Shown here: piece after piece, positions 6,809 to 13,350 of the stretch
Layout of the letters: every line of letters begins with the position of its first letter
Position numbering within the stretch: position 1 is the stretch's first letter
Source of the DNA: Nitrospirota bacterium
GTDB taxonomy: Bacteria; Nitrospirota; Nitrospiria; Nitrospirales; NS-4
DNA: 14,201 nucleotides
Reading direction: 5' to 3'
Assembly: GCA_005877855.1 (NCBI GenBank)
Contig: VBOF01000160.1
Location: forward strand, 1-14,201
Notes under the pieces: model-generated
What the model was told of the DNA's origin: nothing
Database searches by the model: none
The model's input: the letters and a program-made list of their open reading frames with translations, nothing else
Made by a program: the position numbers and the translations under genes

Positions 6809-8627
6809 CGACGTCCGAGTCCTTCATGTATTCTTCGATCAAGGCCTTGGCGATCGGCGCGGCGTACGTGCCGCCGTGGCCGGTGTTCTCCACGAGCACG
6901 GCGACCGCGATCTGGGGCTCTTCGGCCGGCGCGTAGGCCACGAACCAGGCGTGGTCACGGAACTGCTTGGGAATGGCCTCCTCGTCGGTGCTGAGCTGGG
7001 TGACCCGCGCGGCCACCGTCTGGGCCGTCCCCGTCTTGCCGGCGATCGAGATGGACCGTGAGCGCGCCCGGCCGCCGGTGCCGTGCAGGACGACCTCCCG
7101 TAGCGCATCCTGCAGGAAATGGAAAGTGTCCTCCTGCAGCGGCACGGGCCCGCGTTCCACCGACGGAAACTCCTGGAGCCGCCCGGTCGCGCGCTCACGG
7201 ACGGCCCGGACCAGCCGAGGCCGGTGGAGCGTCCCTCCGTTGGAGACGGCCCCGATCGCGACGGCCATCTGGAGCGGTGTGACGGTGATGTAACCCTGCC
7301 CAATGGAGGCGGAGATGGTCTCGCCGACGTACCAAGGCTCTTTCCGCACGCGCTGTTTCCATTCGGTGGAGGGCACGACCCCGATGCGCTCGGACGGCAG
7401 GTCGATGCCGGTGGGTTGCCCCAGGCCGAACAGGCGCGCGGTCTCGGCGATCGTGTCGATTCCGAGGCGCTGGCCGACGTTGTAGAAGTAGACATCGCAC
7501 GATTGGACGATCGCGTGGTACAGGTCCATCACGCCGTGCCCGCCCTTCTTCCAGTCCTTGAACATGTGTTTGCCGGAGGGAAACGCGCCCGCGCAGCGGA
7601 CCTTGGTGTCGGCGGACCACTTGTCCGATTCGAGCGCGGCGGAGGCGACCATGATCTTGAAGGTGGAGCCCGGCGGGTACTGGCCTTGCAGGGCCCGGTT
7701 CGTCAGCGGGTGTCGCGTATCCGACGCGATCTGCTCCCACAGCGCGGGCGTGAGCCCGCGCGACAGGACGTTGGGGTCGTAGGCCGGGCTGCTGGCCATC
7801 ACCAGCACATCGCTGTTCCTCGGGTCCAGCGCGACGATCGCGCCGGACTCGGCGCCCAAGAGCGATTCGGCGAGACGCTGGAGGCGCAAGTTCAGGCTCA
7901 GGTAGAGGTCGTCGCCCGGGGTCTGTTCGACCACCGCCACGATCTTCCGCTCGTTGCCCCGCGCGTCCACCTCGATGGTCTTCTCGCCGGGCTTTCCCCG
8001 GAGCATGCGGTCGTAGGTCTTCTCGACGCCGGACTTGCCGACAATGCTGCCCTGGACCAGACCCGCGAAGTCCGGCTCCTCCTGCTGCTCGGGCGACACC
8101 TCGCCGACGTAACCCAGGAGGTGGCTTCCCAGGGGGCCTTGGACGTAGTTCCGTTGGGATTCCGCCTGGACCCGCAGGCCCGTGAGCTCCAGCCGGCGGC
8201 CTTCGAGGAGGGCGGCCTCGCGCAGGGTTAGGCCTGATTTGAGCAGGATCGGGACGTATGACTTGGCCTGCTGGACCAACCGCTTCTTGGTCTCGGCGCG
8301 GGGCAGTCCAATCAGCTCCTCGAGCGCGGCAGCCAGGCCCTCCCGATCCCGGATGTCCTCGACGGTGAGGTAGAGGTTGAAGCTGGGGACGTTGTTGGCC
8401 AGCAACTCGCCGTGGCGGTCGAAGATCAGCCCGCGGGCCGGCTTGAGGTCCACCGTGCGGACCCGGTTCTGTTCCGCGAGCTCGCGGTAATAGGGGCCCT
8501 TGACGACCTGCAGGTACCAGAGACGGGCGGAGAGCAGCAGCAAACAGAACAGCAGACCAGTGCGCAGGTACAGCAGCCGGCGTTGCAGGTTTCTGAAGTC
8601 CTCGTGCTGGGTGGTGAACCTACTCAT
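6777..8627 (-). CDS. mrdA: Penicillin-binding protein 2 (MrdA), elongation transpeptidase
   Basis: Class B PBP that cross-links peptidoglycan during lateral wall growth, paired with RodA. It has 616 residues, close to E. coli PBP2 (633). A single N-terminal membrane anchor lies at about 18-40. The dimerisation/pedestal region follows, with RGLIFDRHGELLANN at 65-79. The transpeptidase domain has all three motifs: STFK (321-324, acylated Ser321), SCD (376-378) and KTG (531-533). The ATG overlaps the mreD stop by 8 nt and has no clear ribosome-binding site, which fits translational coupling. All motifs are intact and nothing in the sequence looks unusual. Confidence 0.97.
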   Translation of the reverse strand: MSRFTTQHEDFRNLQRRLLYLRTGLLFCLLLLSARLWYLQVVKGPYYRELAEQNRVRTVDLKPARGLIFDRHGELLANNVPSFNLYLTVEDIRDREGLAAALEELIGLPRAETKKRLVQQAKSYVPILLKSGLTLREAALLEGRRLELTGLRVQAESQRNYVQGPLGSHLLGYVGEVSPEQQEEPDFAGLVQGSIVGKSGVEKTYDRMLRGKPGEKTIEVDARGNERKIVAVVEQTPGDDLYLSLNLRLQRLAESLLGAESGAIVALDPRNSDVLVMASSPAYDPNVLSRGLTPALWEQIASDTRHPLTNRALQGQYPPGSTFKIMVASAALESDKWSADTKVRCAGAFPSGKHMFKDWKKGGHGVMDLYHAIVQSCDVYFYNVGQRLGIDTIAETARLFGLGQPTGIDLPSERIGVVPSTEWKQRVRKEPWYVGETISASIGQGYITVTPLQMAVAIGAVSNGGTLHRPRLVRAVRERATGRLQEFPSVERGPVPLQEDTFHFLQDALREVVLHGTGGRARSRSISIAGKTGTAQTVAARVTQLSTDEEAIPKQFRDHAWFVAYAPAEEPQIAVAVLVENTGHGGTYAAPIAKALIEEYMKDSDVDDRHQIAGQL

Positions 8628-9126
8628 AACTGAGCGCGGTCTGCGGCGTGGGGGAGGCCCACCAGCGCTGCAGGAGCTTGAGCAGGGCGAGGCTCACCAA
8701 CGCGTCGTAGCAGGCCTGGGGCAGGATGATGCCACGGGCCGCGAGGAAAAAGCTCTCGCCGGGACCCATGAAGGCTTTGAGCAGGTACATGACCGTGCCG
8801 GAGAGGACCGACAGGGACAAGATCAGGCCGAAGGCGAACCCCCCGGTCAGGTTGAGCACGTTGCGGCTGGCGAGCCCGGCGATCAGGCCGAGCATCGGCT
8901 TGAGGCACAGGTTCCCCCAATGGACGCCGCCGGAGAACAGGTCCTGGGCGAATCCGATCGCGATCCCAGCCAGCAGTGCGTCGATCTCACCGTGGTACAG
9001 GCCGATCAGGCAGACGGCCACGAGCGGCAAGTCGGGGCGGATGCCGAAGAGACTGATCCGGTCGACGAGGACGACCTGGAGTGGGACGAGGAGCAGGATC
9101 AGCCAGGCGTAACCCAGGACCTTCAT
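8620..9126 (-). CDS. mreD: MreD, rod-shape-determining membrane protein
   Basis: MreD is a small integral membrane protein that joins MreC and the RodA-PBP2 pair in the elongasome. The product has 168 residues, with hydrophobic segments at roughly 5-20, 33-60, 80-90 (weak), 97-115 and 132-150. FGIRPDLPLVAV and GFAQDLFSGG are characteristic of the family. The start overlaps the mreC stop in an ATGA arrangement (4 nt), and GGAG lies 5 nt upstream inside mreC. It overlaps mrdA by 8 nt at its 3' end. Identification rests on length, topology, these motifs and the position between mreC and mrdA. Confidence 0.95.
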   Translation of the reverse strand: MKVLGYAWLILLLVPLQVVLVDRISLFGIRPDLPLVAVCLIGLYHGEIDALLAGIAIGFAQDLFSGGVHWGNLCLKPMLGLIAGLASRNVLNLTGGFAFGLILSLSVLSGTVMYLLKAFMGPGESFFLAARGIILPQACYDALVSLALLKLLQRWWASPTPQTALSYE

Positions 9127-10019
9127 CGTGTCTCCCCCGCGGGCGTGACCGGGACCGCCGGCTGGAAGGTGAACGGGTTGGCGGGGAGCTGCGCACCCTC
9201 CCGCGGAGCGGTGATGACAAGCACCTCTTCGATCTTCGCGAAGTCTGCGTCCAGCGCGATCTCGGCGGAGAGGAACAGCTCCGCCTCGCGCCGCTCGATC
9301 TTGGTGATATTGCCGATCGGCAGGCCGCGCGGGAACCCGCCCGCCAGACCGGAGGTGACGACCTGGTCGCCGACCTTCACGGTCGAGAGCAGGGGCAGGT
9401 ACTTGATGCGTGCGAGACCCTTCTCCGTGCCCTCCACGATGCCCTCGTCCCGCGTGCGCTGCACGAGCCCCGTGATCGCGTTGTTCAGGTCGTTGAGCAG
9501 CAGCACGATGGCGAAGCGGTCGTAGGCTTTCACGATCCGCCCGACCGCGCCCGCCGTCGTCACCACGCCCATGTCGGCGGCGAGGCCGTTCTTGCGGCCC
9601 TTGTTGATGACGATGCTGCGGTACCAGTTCGTGGAGTCCAGGCCGATCACCTGGGCGGCGACTGTGGGATAGGGCAGCCGCTCCTGCAGCTCGAGCAGGT
9701 CGCGCAGCCGCGTGGTCGCTTGGGCGGTCTCCCGGAGGCGCGCGTTCTCTTGCTGCAGGCGCGCGATGTGCTGCCGGAGTGCCAGGTTATCCTCACGCAT
9801 GTGCTGCAGCGCCAGGTAGCGGTTCACGAGCGAGTCGATCGTCTGGTTGGCCGCCTCCATACCGCGGAGCGGCACGGCGATGACGGTGGCCATGGGCCGG
9901 CCGATCACCATGAGGGATTCTTGGCGGGATTCCGGCAGGAGGAGCAGCGCGACCACCAGAAAGAGGAGCAGCAGGAGGACAGCCCGCTTGCCTCCCGCGA
10001 TCGATTGCAATGAGATCAT
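9123..10019 (-). CDS. mreC: MreC, rod-shape-determining periplasmic protein
   Basis: MreC is a bitopic inner-membrane protein whose periplasmic domain binds and activates PBP2. At 298 residues it has a membrane helix at about 13-29. A heptad-rich coiled coil follows at about 56-112 (ALQHMREDNLALRQHIARL and on). Next come the beta-barrel domains with VIGLDSTNWYRSIVINKG (124-141), KNGLAADMGVVT (143-154) and VGDQVVTSGLAGGFPRGLPIG (216-236), all typical of MreC. It starts 22 nt after mreB. No good ribosome-binding site is visible before this ATG, so re-initiation from mreB is likely. The short Pro-rich tail is not conserved in the family as far as I know. Confidence 0.96.
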   Translation of the reverse strand: MISLQSIAGGKRAVLLLLLFLVVALLLLPESRQESLMVIGRPMATVIAVPLRGMEAANQTIDSLVNRYLALQHMREDNLALRQHIARLQQENARLRETAQATTRLRDLLELQERLPYPTVAAQVIGLDSTNWYRSIVINKGRKNGLAADMGVVTTAGAVGRIVKAYDRFAIVLLLNDLNNAITGLVQRTRDEGIVEGTEKGLARIKYLPLLSTVKVGDQVVTSGLAGGFPRGLPIGNITKIERREAELFLSAEIALDADFAKIEEVLVITAPREGAQLPANPFTFQPAVPVTPAGETR

Positions 10020-10041
10020 GTCACACGGCCGGGCCGCCGCG

Positions 10042-11091
10042 TTACCGCGAGCTGCTGTACTGGGACATCACACTCACTTTGCGCAGCAGATCGAGCTCGT
10101 CGAGGATCTTCCCGACGCCCAACACCACGGAGGTGAGGGGGTCGTCCACCGTAATGATCGGCAAGCCCGTCTCCTCCCGCAGGCGCGTGTCCATCCCCCA
10201 GAGCATGGACCCCCCGCCCGTCAGCACGATCCCGCAGTCGATGATGTCGCCGGCCAGTTCGGGCGGCGTGTTCTCGAGGGCCACCTTGATGGCGTTCACG
10301 ATCGTGCTGATCGGCTCGTAGAGGGCCTCCCGGATCTCAGAATCGTCGAGGACCAGCGTCCGGGGAATGCCGGAGATCAGGTCGCGCCCTTTCACCATCA
10401 TGGTCTTCTTCTCCTCGAACGGATAGGCGGACCCGATCTCCACCTTGATCCGCTCGGCCATGTGATCGCCGATGAGGAGGTTGTACTTCTTCTTCACGTA
10501 GTTCATGATGGCGTCGTCCATGCGGTCGCCCGCCACCTTCACCGATTCACTGTAGACGATCCCGCCCAGCGAGAGGACGGCGATGTCGGTGGTGCCGCCG
10601 CCAATGTCCACCACCATGTTGCCCGATGGTTCCGTGATCGGGAGGCCGGCGCCGATGGCCGCGGCGACGGGCTCTTCGATCAGGTAGACCTCCCGGGCGC
10701 CAGCCAGCTCCGCCGAATCACGTACCGCACGCTGCTCCACCTGTGTGATCCGCGAGGGCACGCCGATGATGATCCGCGGCCGCACGAAGGTGCTGCGGTT
10801 GTGCGCCTTCGTGATGAAGTGCCGGAGCATCTTTTCGGCCATCTCGAAGTCGGCGATCACGCCCTCCTTCATCGGCCGGATGGCCATGATGTTGCCGGGG
10901 GTGCGGCCCAGCATCTTCTTGGCCTCGGCACCGACGGCCAGCACCTTTTCGGTCTTCTTCTCGATCGCCACCACCGACGGCTCGTTGAGCACGATGCCGC
11001 GCCCGCGCACGTACACCAGCGTGGTGGCGGTGCCGAGGTCAATGGCCAGGTCATTGGAGAACCACCCGAGGATGTCTGAGGTGAGGCTCAC
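10042..11091 (-). CDS. mreB: MreB, actin-like rod-shape-determining protein
   Basis: MreB forms membrane-bound ATP-dependent filaments that orient lateral wall synthesis. The 349-residue protein has the actin-fold nucleotide motifs: phosphate-1 AIDLGTATTLVY (16-27), the connecting EEPVAAAIGAG (139-149), phosphate-2 VVDIGGGTTDIAV (160-172) and the adenosine motif TGGGS (291-295). The N-terminal ILGWFS matches the amphipathic membrane-binding tip. The start codon is GTG, supported by a strong AAAGGAGG at 11098-11105 with a 6-nt spacer and by alignment of the first residues with other MreB proteins. That ribosome-binding site overlaps the stop codon of the upstream RDD gene. It heads the mreBCD-mrdA-rodA series. 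Confidence 0.98.
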   Translation of the reverse strand: MSLTSDILGWFSNDLAIDLGTATTLVYVRGRGIVLNEPSVVAIEKKTEKVLAVGAEAKKMLGRTPGNIMAIRPMKEGVIADFEMAEKMLRHFITKAHNRSTFVRPRIIIGVPSRITQVEQRAVRDSAELAGAREVYLIEEPVAAAIGAGLPITEPSGNMVVDIGGGTTDIAVLSLGGIVYSESVKVAGDRMDDAIMNYVKKKYNLLIGDHMAERIKVEIGSAYPFEEKKTMMVKGRDLISGIPRTLVLDDSEIREALYEPISTIVNAIKVALENTPPELAGDIIDCGIVLTGGGSMLWGMDTRLREETGLPIITVDDPLTSVVLGVGKILDELDLLRKVSVMSQYSSSR

Positions 11092-11097
11092 GCCGTT

Positions 11098-11105
11098 CCT
11101 CCTTT
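11098..11105 (-). promoter_or_regulatory. Ribosome-binding site fixing the GTG start of mreB
   Basis: AAAGGAGG on the minus strand lies 6 nt before the mreB GTG. Its first bases overlap the TAA (11106-11104) of the RDD gene, so ribosomes ending RDD translation stop on the mreB landing site. This indicates translational coupling. Confidence 0.85.
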
Positions 11106-11649
11106 ACGACAGGGATTCCACATCGAAGATCTGCTCGTCTACGACCTGCGTGTGGGCTAACTCGTCGCCGATCCGCAGGCCCCGCTCGTTGCCAATGATC
11201 AGGAGGGACTCGATGCCCAACACAGCCGCGGCCCCGAGCCAACCCACGTATGGGATCTGAAAGGCCGCGTAGCCGACGGCAAGGGGGACGTTCCGGATGA
11301 TCGAGTCCCTGAAACCGGCCGGCGCGTGCGACTCAGGGACCCAGGCCTGTAACCCGATGAGACGCTTCCCGATGCTGCGTCCGGCAAAGCCGTCCGCCAC
11401 CAGGATATACCAGAAGGCCACCCAGAACCCGTACGGTGGCGTCAATTCCCCCACCCCCAACACGATCAACAGGTCCAACGACTTCGCAATGAAACGATGC
11501 AGAACTGTTGCCTTGGGAAAGACGCGGGTGGGTGTATGGTCCTGCTCCCGTTCGAGAATGCCCCCCGTGTCCGGCACGTATCCTGCTCCTGCGGCTAGCC
11601 AGGGAATTGTAACAGAAAACGCCAAGGAGAACAAATAGTTGAGTGTCAT
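11104..11649 (-). CDS. RDD-family membrane protein, first gene of the mre block
   Basis: The 181-residue product has the RDD signature. RFIAKSLDLLIVLGV contains the R..D pair of the first membrane segment. A second hydrophobic segment (FWVAFWYILVADGF) is followed by GRSIGKRLIGLQAW, the family's conserved GxSxGKxxxGL motif. A third hydrophobic segment follows (VGWLGAAAVLGIESLLII). The C-terminal RIGDELAHTQVVD matches the usual RDD ending (DxxAxTxVV). RDD proteins are small multi-pass membrane proteins of mostly unknown function; some have been proposed to be transporters. The N-terminus is less certain. The ATG at 11649 adds about 35 residues with a hydrophobic stretch before the RDD core and lacks a good ribosome-binding site. 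The open frame also runs on upstream, antisense to the next gene, which I regard as a shadow. It ends 12 nt before mreB. Confidence 0.8.
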   Translation of the reverse strand: MTLNYLFSLAFSVTIPWLAAGAGYVPDTGGILEREQDHTPTRVFPKATVLHRFIAKSLDLLIVLGVGELTPPYGFWVAFWYILVADGFAGRSIGKRLIGLQAWVPESHAPAGFRDSIIRNVPLAVGYAAFQIPYVGWLGAAAVLGIESLLIIGNERGLRIGDELAHTQVVDEQIFDVESLS

Positions 11650-11677
11650 TGCGTCGACGCCCACGGTTGCGTACAAT
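11649..11677 (+). promoter_or_regulatory. Candidate sigma70-type promoter for the plus-strand chaperone gene
   Basis: TTGCGT (11649-11654) and TACAAT (11672-11677, 5 of 6 to consensus) are separated by exactly 17 nt and lie about 30 nt upstream of the ATG at 11707. It sits in the short divergent region between the RDD-mre block and this gene. No comparably good promoter was seen for the minus strand in the same gap. Confidence 0.5.
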
Positions 11678-11706
11678 AAATTGGTCCGGTTCTGGCAGGG
11701 GGAAAC

Positions 11707-12426
11707 ATGCTGAAAGTCATCCGGGAAAGCGCGATCGAGCGCCCGTGGTTCTACCGGACCCTTATGTTCCTGATCGCCGCGATCTTCGTGGTCACGATGG
11801 GGTGGTGGGGGTTTGAGGAGAACAAGGAAGACATCATCGTCCGGGTGGGGGACGACAAGGTGTCGCGCAGCGAGTACCTCCAGACCTATCAGTTCCTGAC
11901 CGAGCGGTACCGCTACCTGAAACAGGAAGGGGCGATCACCGCCGATATCCCGGAGGACCAGCTCAAGCAGCAGACGATCGACCAGCTCATTGAAAGCCGT
12001 CTGTGGATGCAGGCTGCCCGTGAAATGGGCGTCGTTGTCACGGCCAACGAGCTGCGGGACGCCATCATGAAGCACCCCGACTTCCAGCACAACGGCAAGT
12101 TCGACCCGGTTCAATACAAACAGGTCTTGGCCCGGTATCATCATAAAACGCCTGAGCAGTTCGAGGCGTCTTACAAGGCCTTCCTGATGCAGGAGAAGGC
12201 GCGGATGCTGGTCCGCGAGTCGGTGGCCCCGACCGCGGATGAACTGGCCATGGCGCAGGTGATCATGGCCAGCCAGCCGACGCCGGCCGTGCCGATGCAG
12301 GACAGCGCGCAGACCGAGCGCGCGCTCCAGGCCGTGATGAACCAGAAACAGCAGCGGGCGCTGATGGCCTATCAGGAAGGTCTCCGGGCAGGGACGCCGA
12401 TCAGCGTGCGACGCGAGCTGATGTAG
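11707..12426 (+). CDS. Membrane-anchored SurA/PpiD N-terminal-like chaperone without a PPIase domain
   Basis: The 239-residue protein starts with the PpiD-like MLKVIRES, then a single membrane anchor at about 16-36 (FYRTLMFLIAAIFVVTMGWW) that would place the rest in the periplasm. Residues 41-175 resemble the SurA/PpiD N-terminal chaperone region. Visible parts are IIVRVGDDKVSRSEYLQTYQ, the helix with IDQLIESRLWMQAAREMGVVV, FQHNGKFDPVQYKQVLARY and ESVAPTADEL. The parvulin PPIase domain that normally follows is absent. The final helix (QKQQRALMAYQEGLRAG) resembles the one that closes SurA/PpiD. The protein thus looks like a chaperone cradle without the catalytic insert. Such proteins bind unfolded outer-membrane or secreted proteins; that role is inferred here. 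AGGGGG lies 4 nt before the ATG. An unknown gene follows after 8 nt, probably in the same operon. Confidence 0.8.
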   Translation: MLKVIRESAIERPWFYRTLMFLIAAIFVVTMGWWGFEENKEDIIVRVGDDKVSRSEYLQTYQFLTERYRYLKQEGAITADIPEDQLKQQTIDQLIESRLWMQAAREMGVVVTANELRDAIMKHPDFQHNGKFDPVQYKQVLARYHHKTPEQFEASYKAFLMQEKARMLVRESVAPTADELAMAQVIMASQPTPAVPMQDSAQTERALQAVMNQKQQRALMAYQEGLRAGTPISVRRELM

Positions 12427-12434
12427 GGAAAGGT

Positions 12435-12740
12435 ATGGCTGTCGTAACAGGGGGTGGGGCTGGGGGTGGCGGCAGAGGGCGGAGCTTCGCCATGATGGCC
12501 AAGGACATCATGGAGGGCTATATCATGTTGAATCCCCTGGTGCTGAAGAAATTTGACCCAACCTCGTTCAAGGAGCTCCACCAGCACCTGCGCAAACTGC
12601 AGACGGCCATCCGCTCGGGAGGGGTGGACGTGACCAATCAAGAAGCGACCCGCAGTCGGAACCAGAAGCTGCAGCACCTGCACCAGGCGATGGCGGTCTT
12701 GGAGAACCAAGCCAAGCTGCAGAAGATCATCCTGGGATGA
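12435..12740 (+). CDS. Small conserved-looking protein of unknown function, Gly-rich N-terminus
   Basis: I do not recognise this 101-residue protein. It begins 8 nt after the chaperone stop with AGGGAAAGG just before the ATG, so it is probably co-transcribed. Residues 6-16 are almost all Gly/Arg. The remainder (about 17-101) is helix-rich, basic and without cysteines or a membrane segment. It includes FKELHQHLRKLQTAIR (45-60) and RNQKLQHLHQAMAVLENQAK (75-94), both amphipathic and possibly coiled coil. An alternative start is the ATG pair at 12492/12495, with GGAG 7 nt upstream, which would remove the Gly-rich stretch and leave about 81 residues. Codon use and GC match the neighbours, which supports a real gene. 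Function cannot be assigned. Confidence 0.7.
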   Translation: MAVVTGGGAGGGGRGRSFAMMAKDIMEGYIMLNPLVLKKFDPTSFKELHQHLRKLQTAIRSGGVDVTNQEATRSRNQKLQHLHQAMAVLENQAKLQKIILG

Positions 12741-12752
12741 TTAATTTGTAGA

Positions 12753-12770
12753 GGCACGGCATGCCGTGCC
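12753..12770. terminator. 18-bp perfect palindrome between convergent genes, probable bidirectional terminator or dispersed repeat
   Basis: GGCACGGCATGCCGTGCC is its own reverse complement and sits in the 37-nt gap between the plus-strand unknown gene (stop at 12740) and the minus-strand CCGH gene (stop at 12778). As RNA it would fold strongly from either strand. No clear T-tract follows, so termination would not be of the simplest intrinsic type. The surrounding GTAGAGG and CCCCTCC extend the symmetry imperfectly. Similar GTAGGGGCACGG-type palindromes are known to me as dispersed intergenic repeats in several bacterial phyla. Confidence 0.55.
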
Positions 12771-12777
12771 CCTCCAA

Positions 12778-13188
12778 CTAGGCGGTTCCCGCCGCGCCAG
12801 GGGATTGGTCCGACTCTTCTTCAGGCTCGGCCTCCCGGAGCTTTCCGAACCCCAGGGTGAGCAGCTCTTTTTCGTCGGCCAAGGTGAGCGTGTGGCCGCA
12901 GCATTCCATGCGTTGCAGCCCCTGGCCGCCGTCCACGACCATCAGGCGCAGGCCGCACGCGTTGGGATAGCTCTTCTTCTCGTCGATGATGTAGCCGACG
13001 CCCTTGGGGCTGAGCTTGCGGCCGAACTTGTTGAGACGGGCGGGCACGACGTCCGCTTCAGTCAGCTCGTGGCCGCAGCAGACGATTTTCTGGAAGCCCT
13101 CCCCCCCGTGCATCACTTTGACGACGAGCCCGCAACTGTCCGGGTAGCGCTTGAACTCGTCGATGATGTCGCCCTTCTTCAAGCCCAT
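12778..13188 (-). CDS. Small protein with two tandem CCGH modules, possibly metal-binding
   Basis: The 136-residue product is an internal duplication. Residues 6-46 and 65-105 align without gaps at 24 of 41 identical positions. Both share IIDE, YP, CGL, a GG.G turn and the block CCGH.LT.AD. Each copy has one Cys (19, 78) followed 18 and 19 residues later by a Cys-Cys pair (37/38, 96/97) and a His two residues further on (40, 99). This could form a Cys/His metal site per module. The C-terminal tail (about 113-136) is acidic and probably disordered. There is no signal peptide or membrane segment. The start at 13188 has no strong ribosome-binding site. I know of no named family with certainty. 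The gene is convergent with the unknown 101-residue gene and is preceded by a structured repeat region. Confidence 0.75.
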   Translation of the reverse strand: MGLKKGDIIDEFKRYPDSCGLVVKVMHGGEGFQKIVCCGHELTEADVVPARLNKFGRKLSPKGVGYIIDEKKSYPNACGLRLMVVDGGQGLQRMECCGHTLTLADEKELLTLGFGKLREAEPEEESDQSPGAAGTA

Positions 13189-13205
13189 GGTGAGGCAGTG
13201 TACCG

Positions 13206-13296
13206 GACGCTGGGAAGGAGGGGCAAGCCCCGATTACCCCTCTCCCCTTGGAGGGAGAGGGGAGGGTGAGGGTGGGGGGAAGCATATCTAGGCGTC
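13206..13296. repeat. Possible 91-bp miniature element flanked by a 9-bp direct repeat
   Basis: AGTGTACCG occurs at 13197-13205 and again at 13297-13305. Between the two copies the DNA begins GACGC and ends GCGTC, a 5-bp terminal inverted repeat. The interior holds a GGGG-CAAG-CCCC mini-hairpin (13220-13231) and the 36-bp hairpin repeat. This is the layout of a small mobile element with a target-site duplication, but the inverted repeat is very short and chance cannot be ruled out. Confidence 0.3.
13237..13272 (-). repeat. 36-bp hairpin repeat, copy 1
   Basis: A perfect 10-bp stem (CCCCTCTCCC at 13237-13246 with GGGAGAGGGG at 13253-13262, 6-nt loop) is followed by AGGGTGAGGG. Read on the minus strand it is CCCTCACCCT plus the hairpin, matching copy 2 except for the loop and two junction bases. 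It lies 3' of the ankyrin gene and upstream of the CCGH gene, and may act as a terminator or processing site for minus-strand transcripts. Confidence 0.7.
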
Positions 13297-13350
13297 AGTG
13301 TACCGAAGAGGCAGGTATGGTGACAAGGGGATCAAAGGAGGTGAATTAGA

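Noticed and set aside
7119..8231. 370-codon plus-strand open frame opposite mrdA
   Set aside because: Antisense shadow of PBP2; no recognisable domain and typical antisense composition.
9081..11079. Long overlapping plus-strand frames opposite mreC and mreB
   Set aside because: Both mirror well-identified minus-strand genes and have His/Asp/Arg-rich translations without motifs.
11650..12144. Upstream extension of the RDD frame to a 346-residue protein
   Set aside because: The added part is antisense to the chaperone gene, which has clear family motifs; the RDD core begins well after 11649.
13336..13346. Strong AAAGGAGGTGA motif on the plus strand, complementary to the 16S 3' end
   Set aside because: No suitable start codon or credible gene follows; it lies at the 3' edge of the minus-strand ankyrin gene. 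On the other strand it resembles the 16S rRNA 3' terminus, but no rRNA sequence adjoins it.
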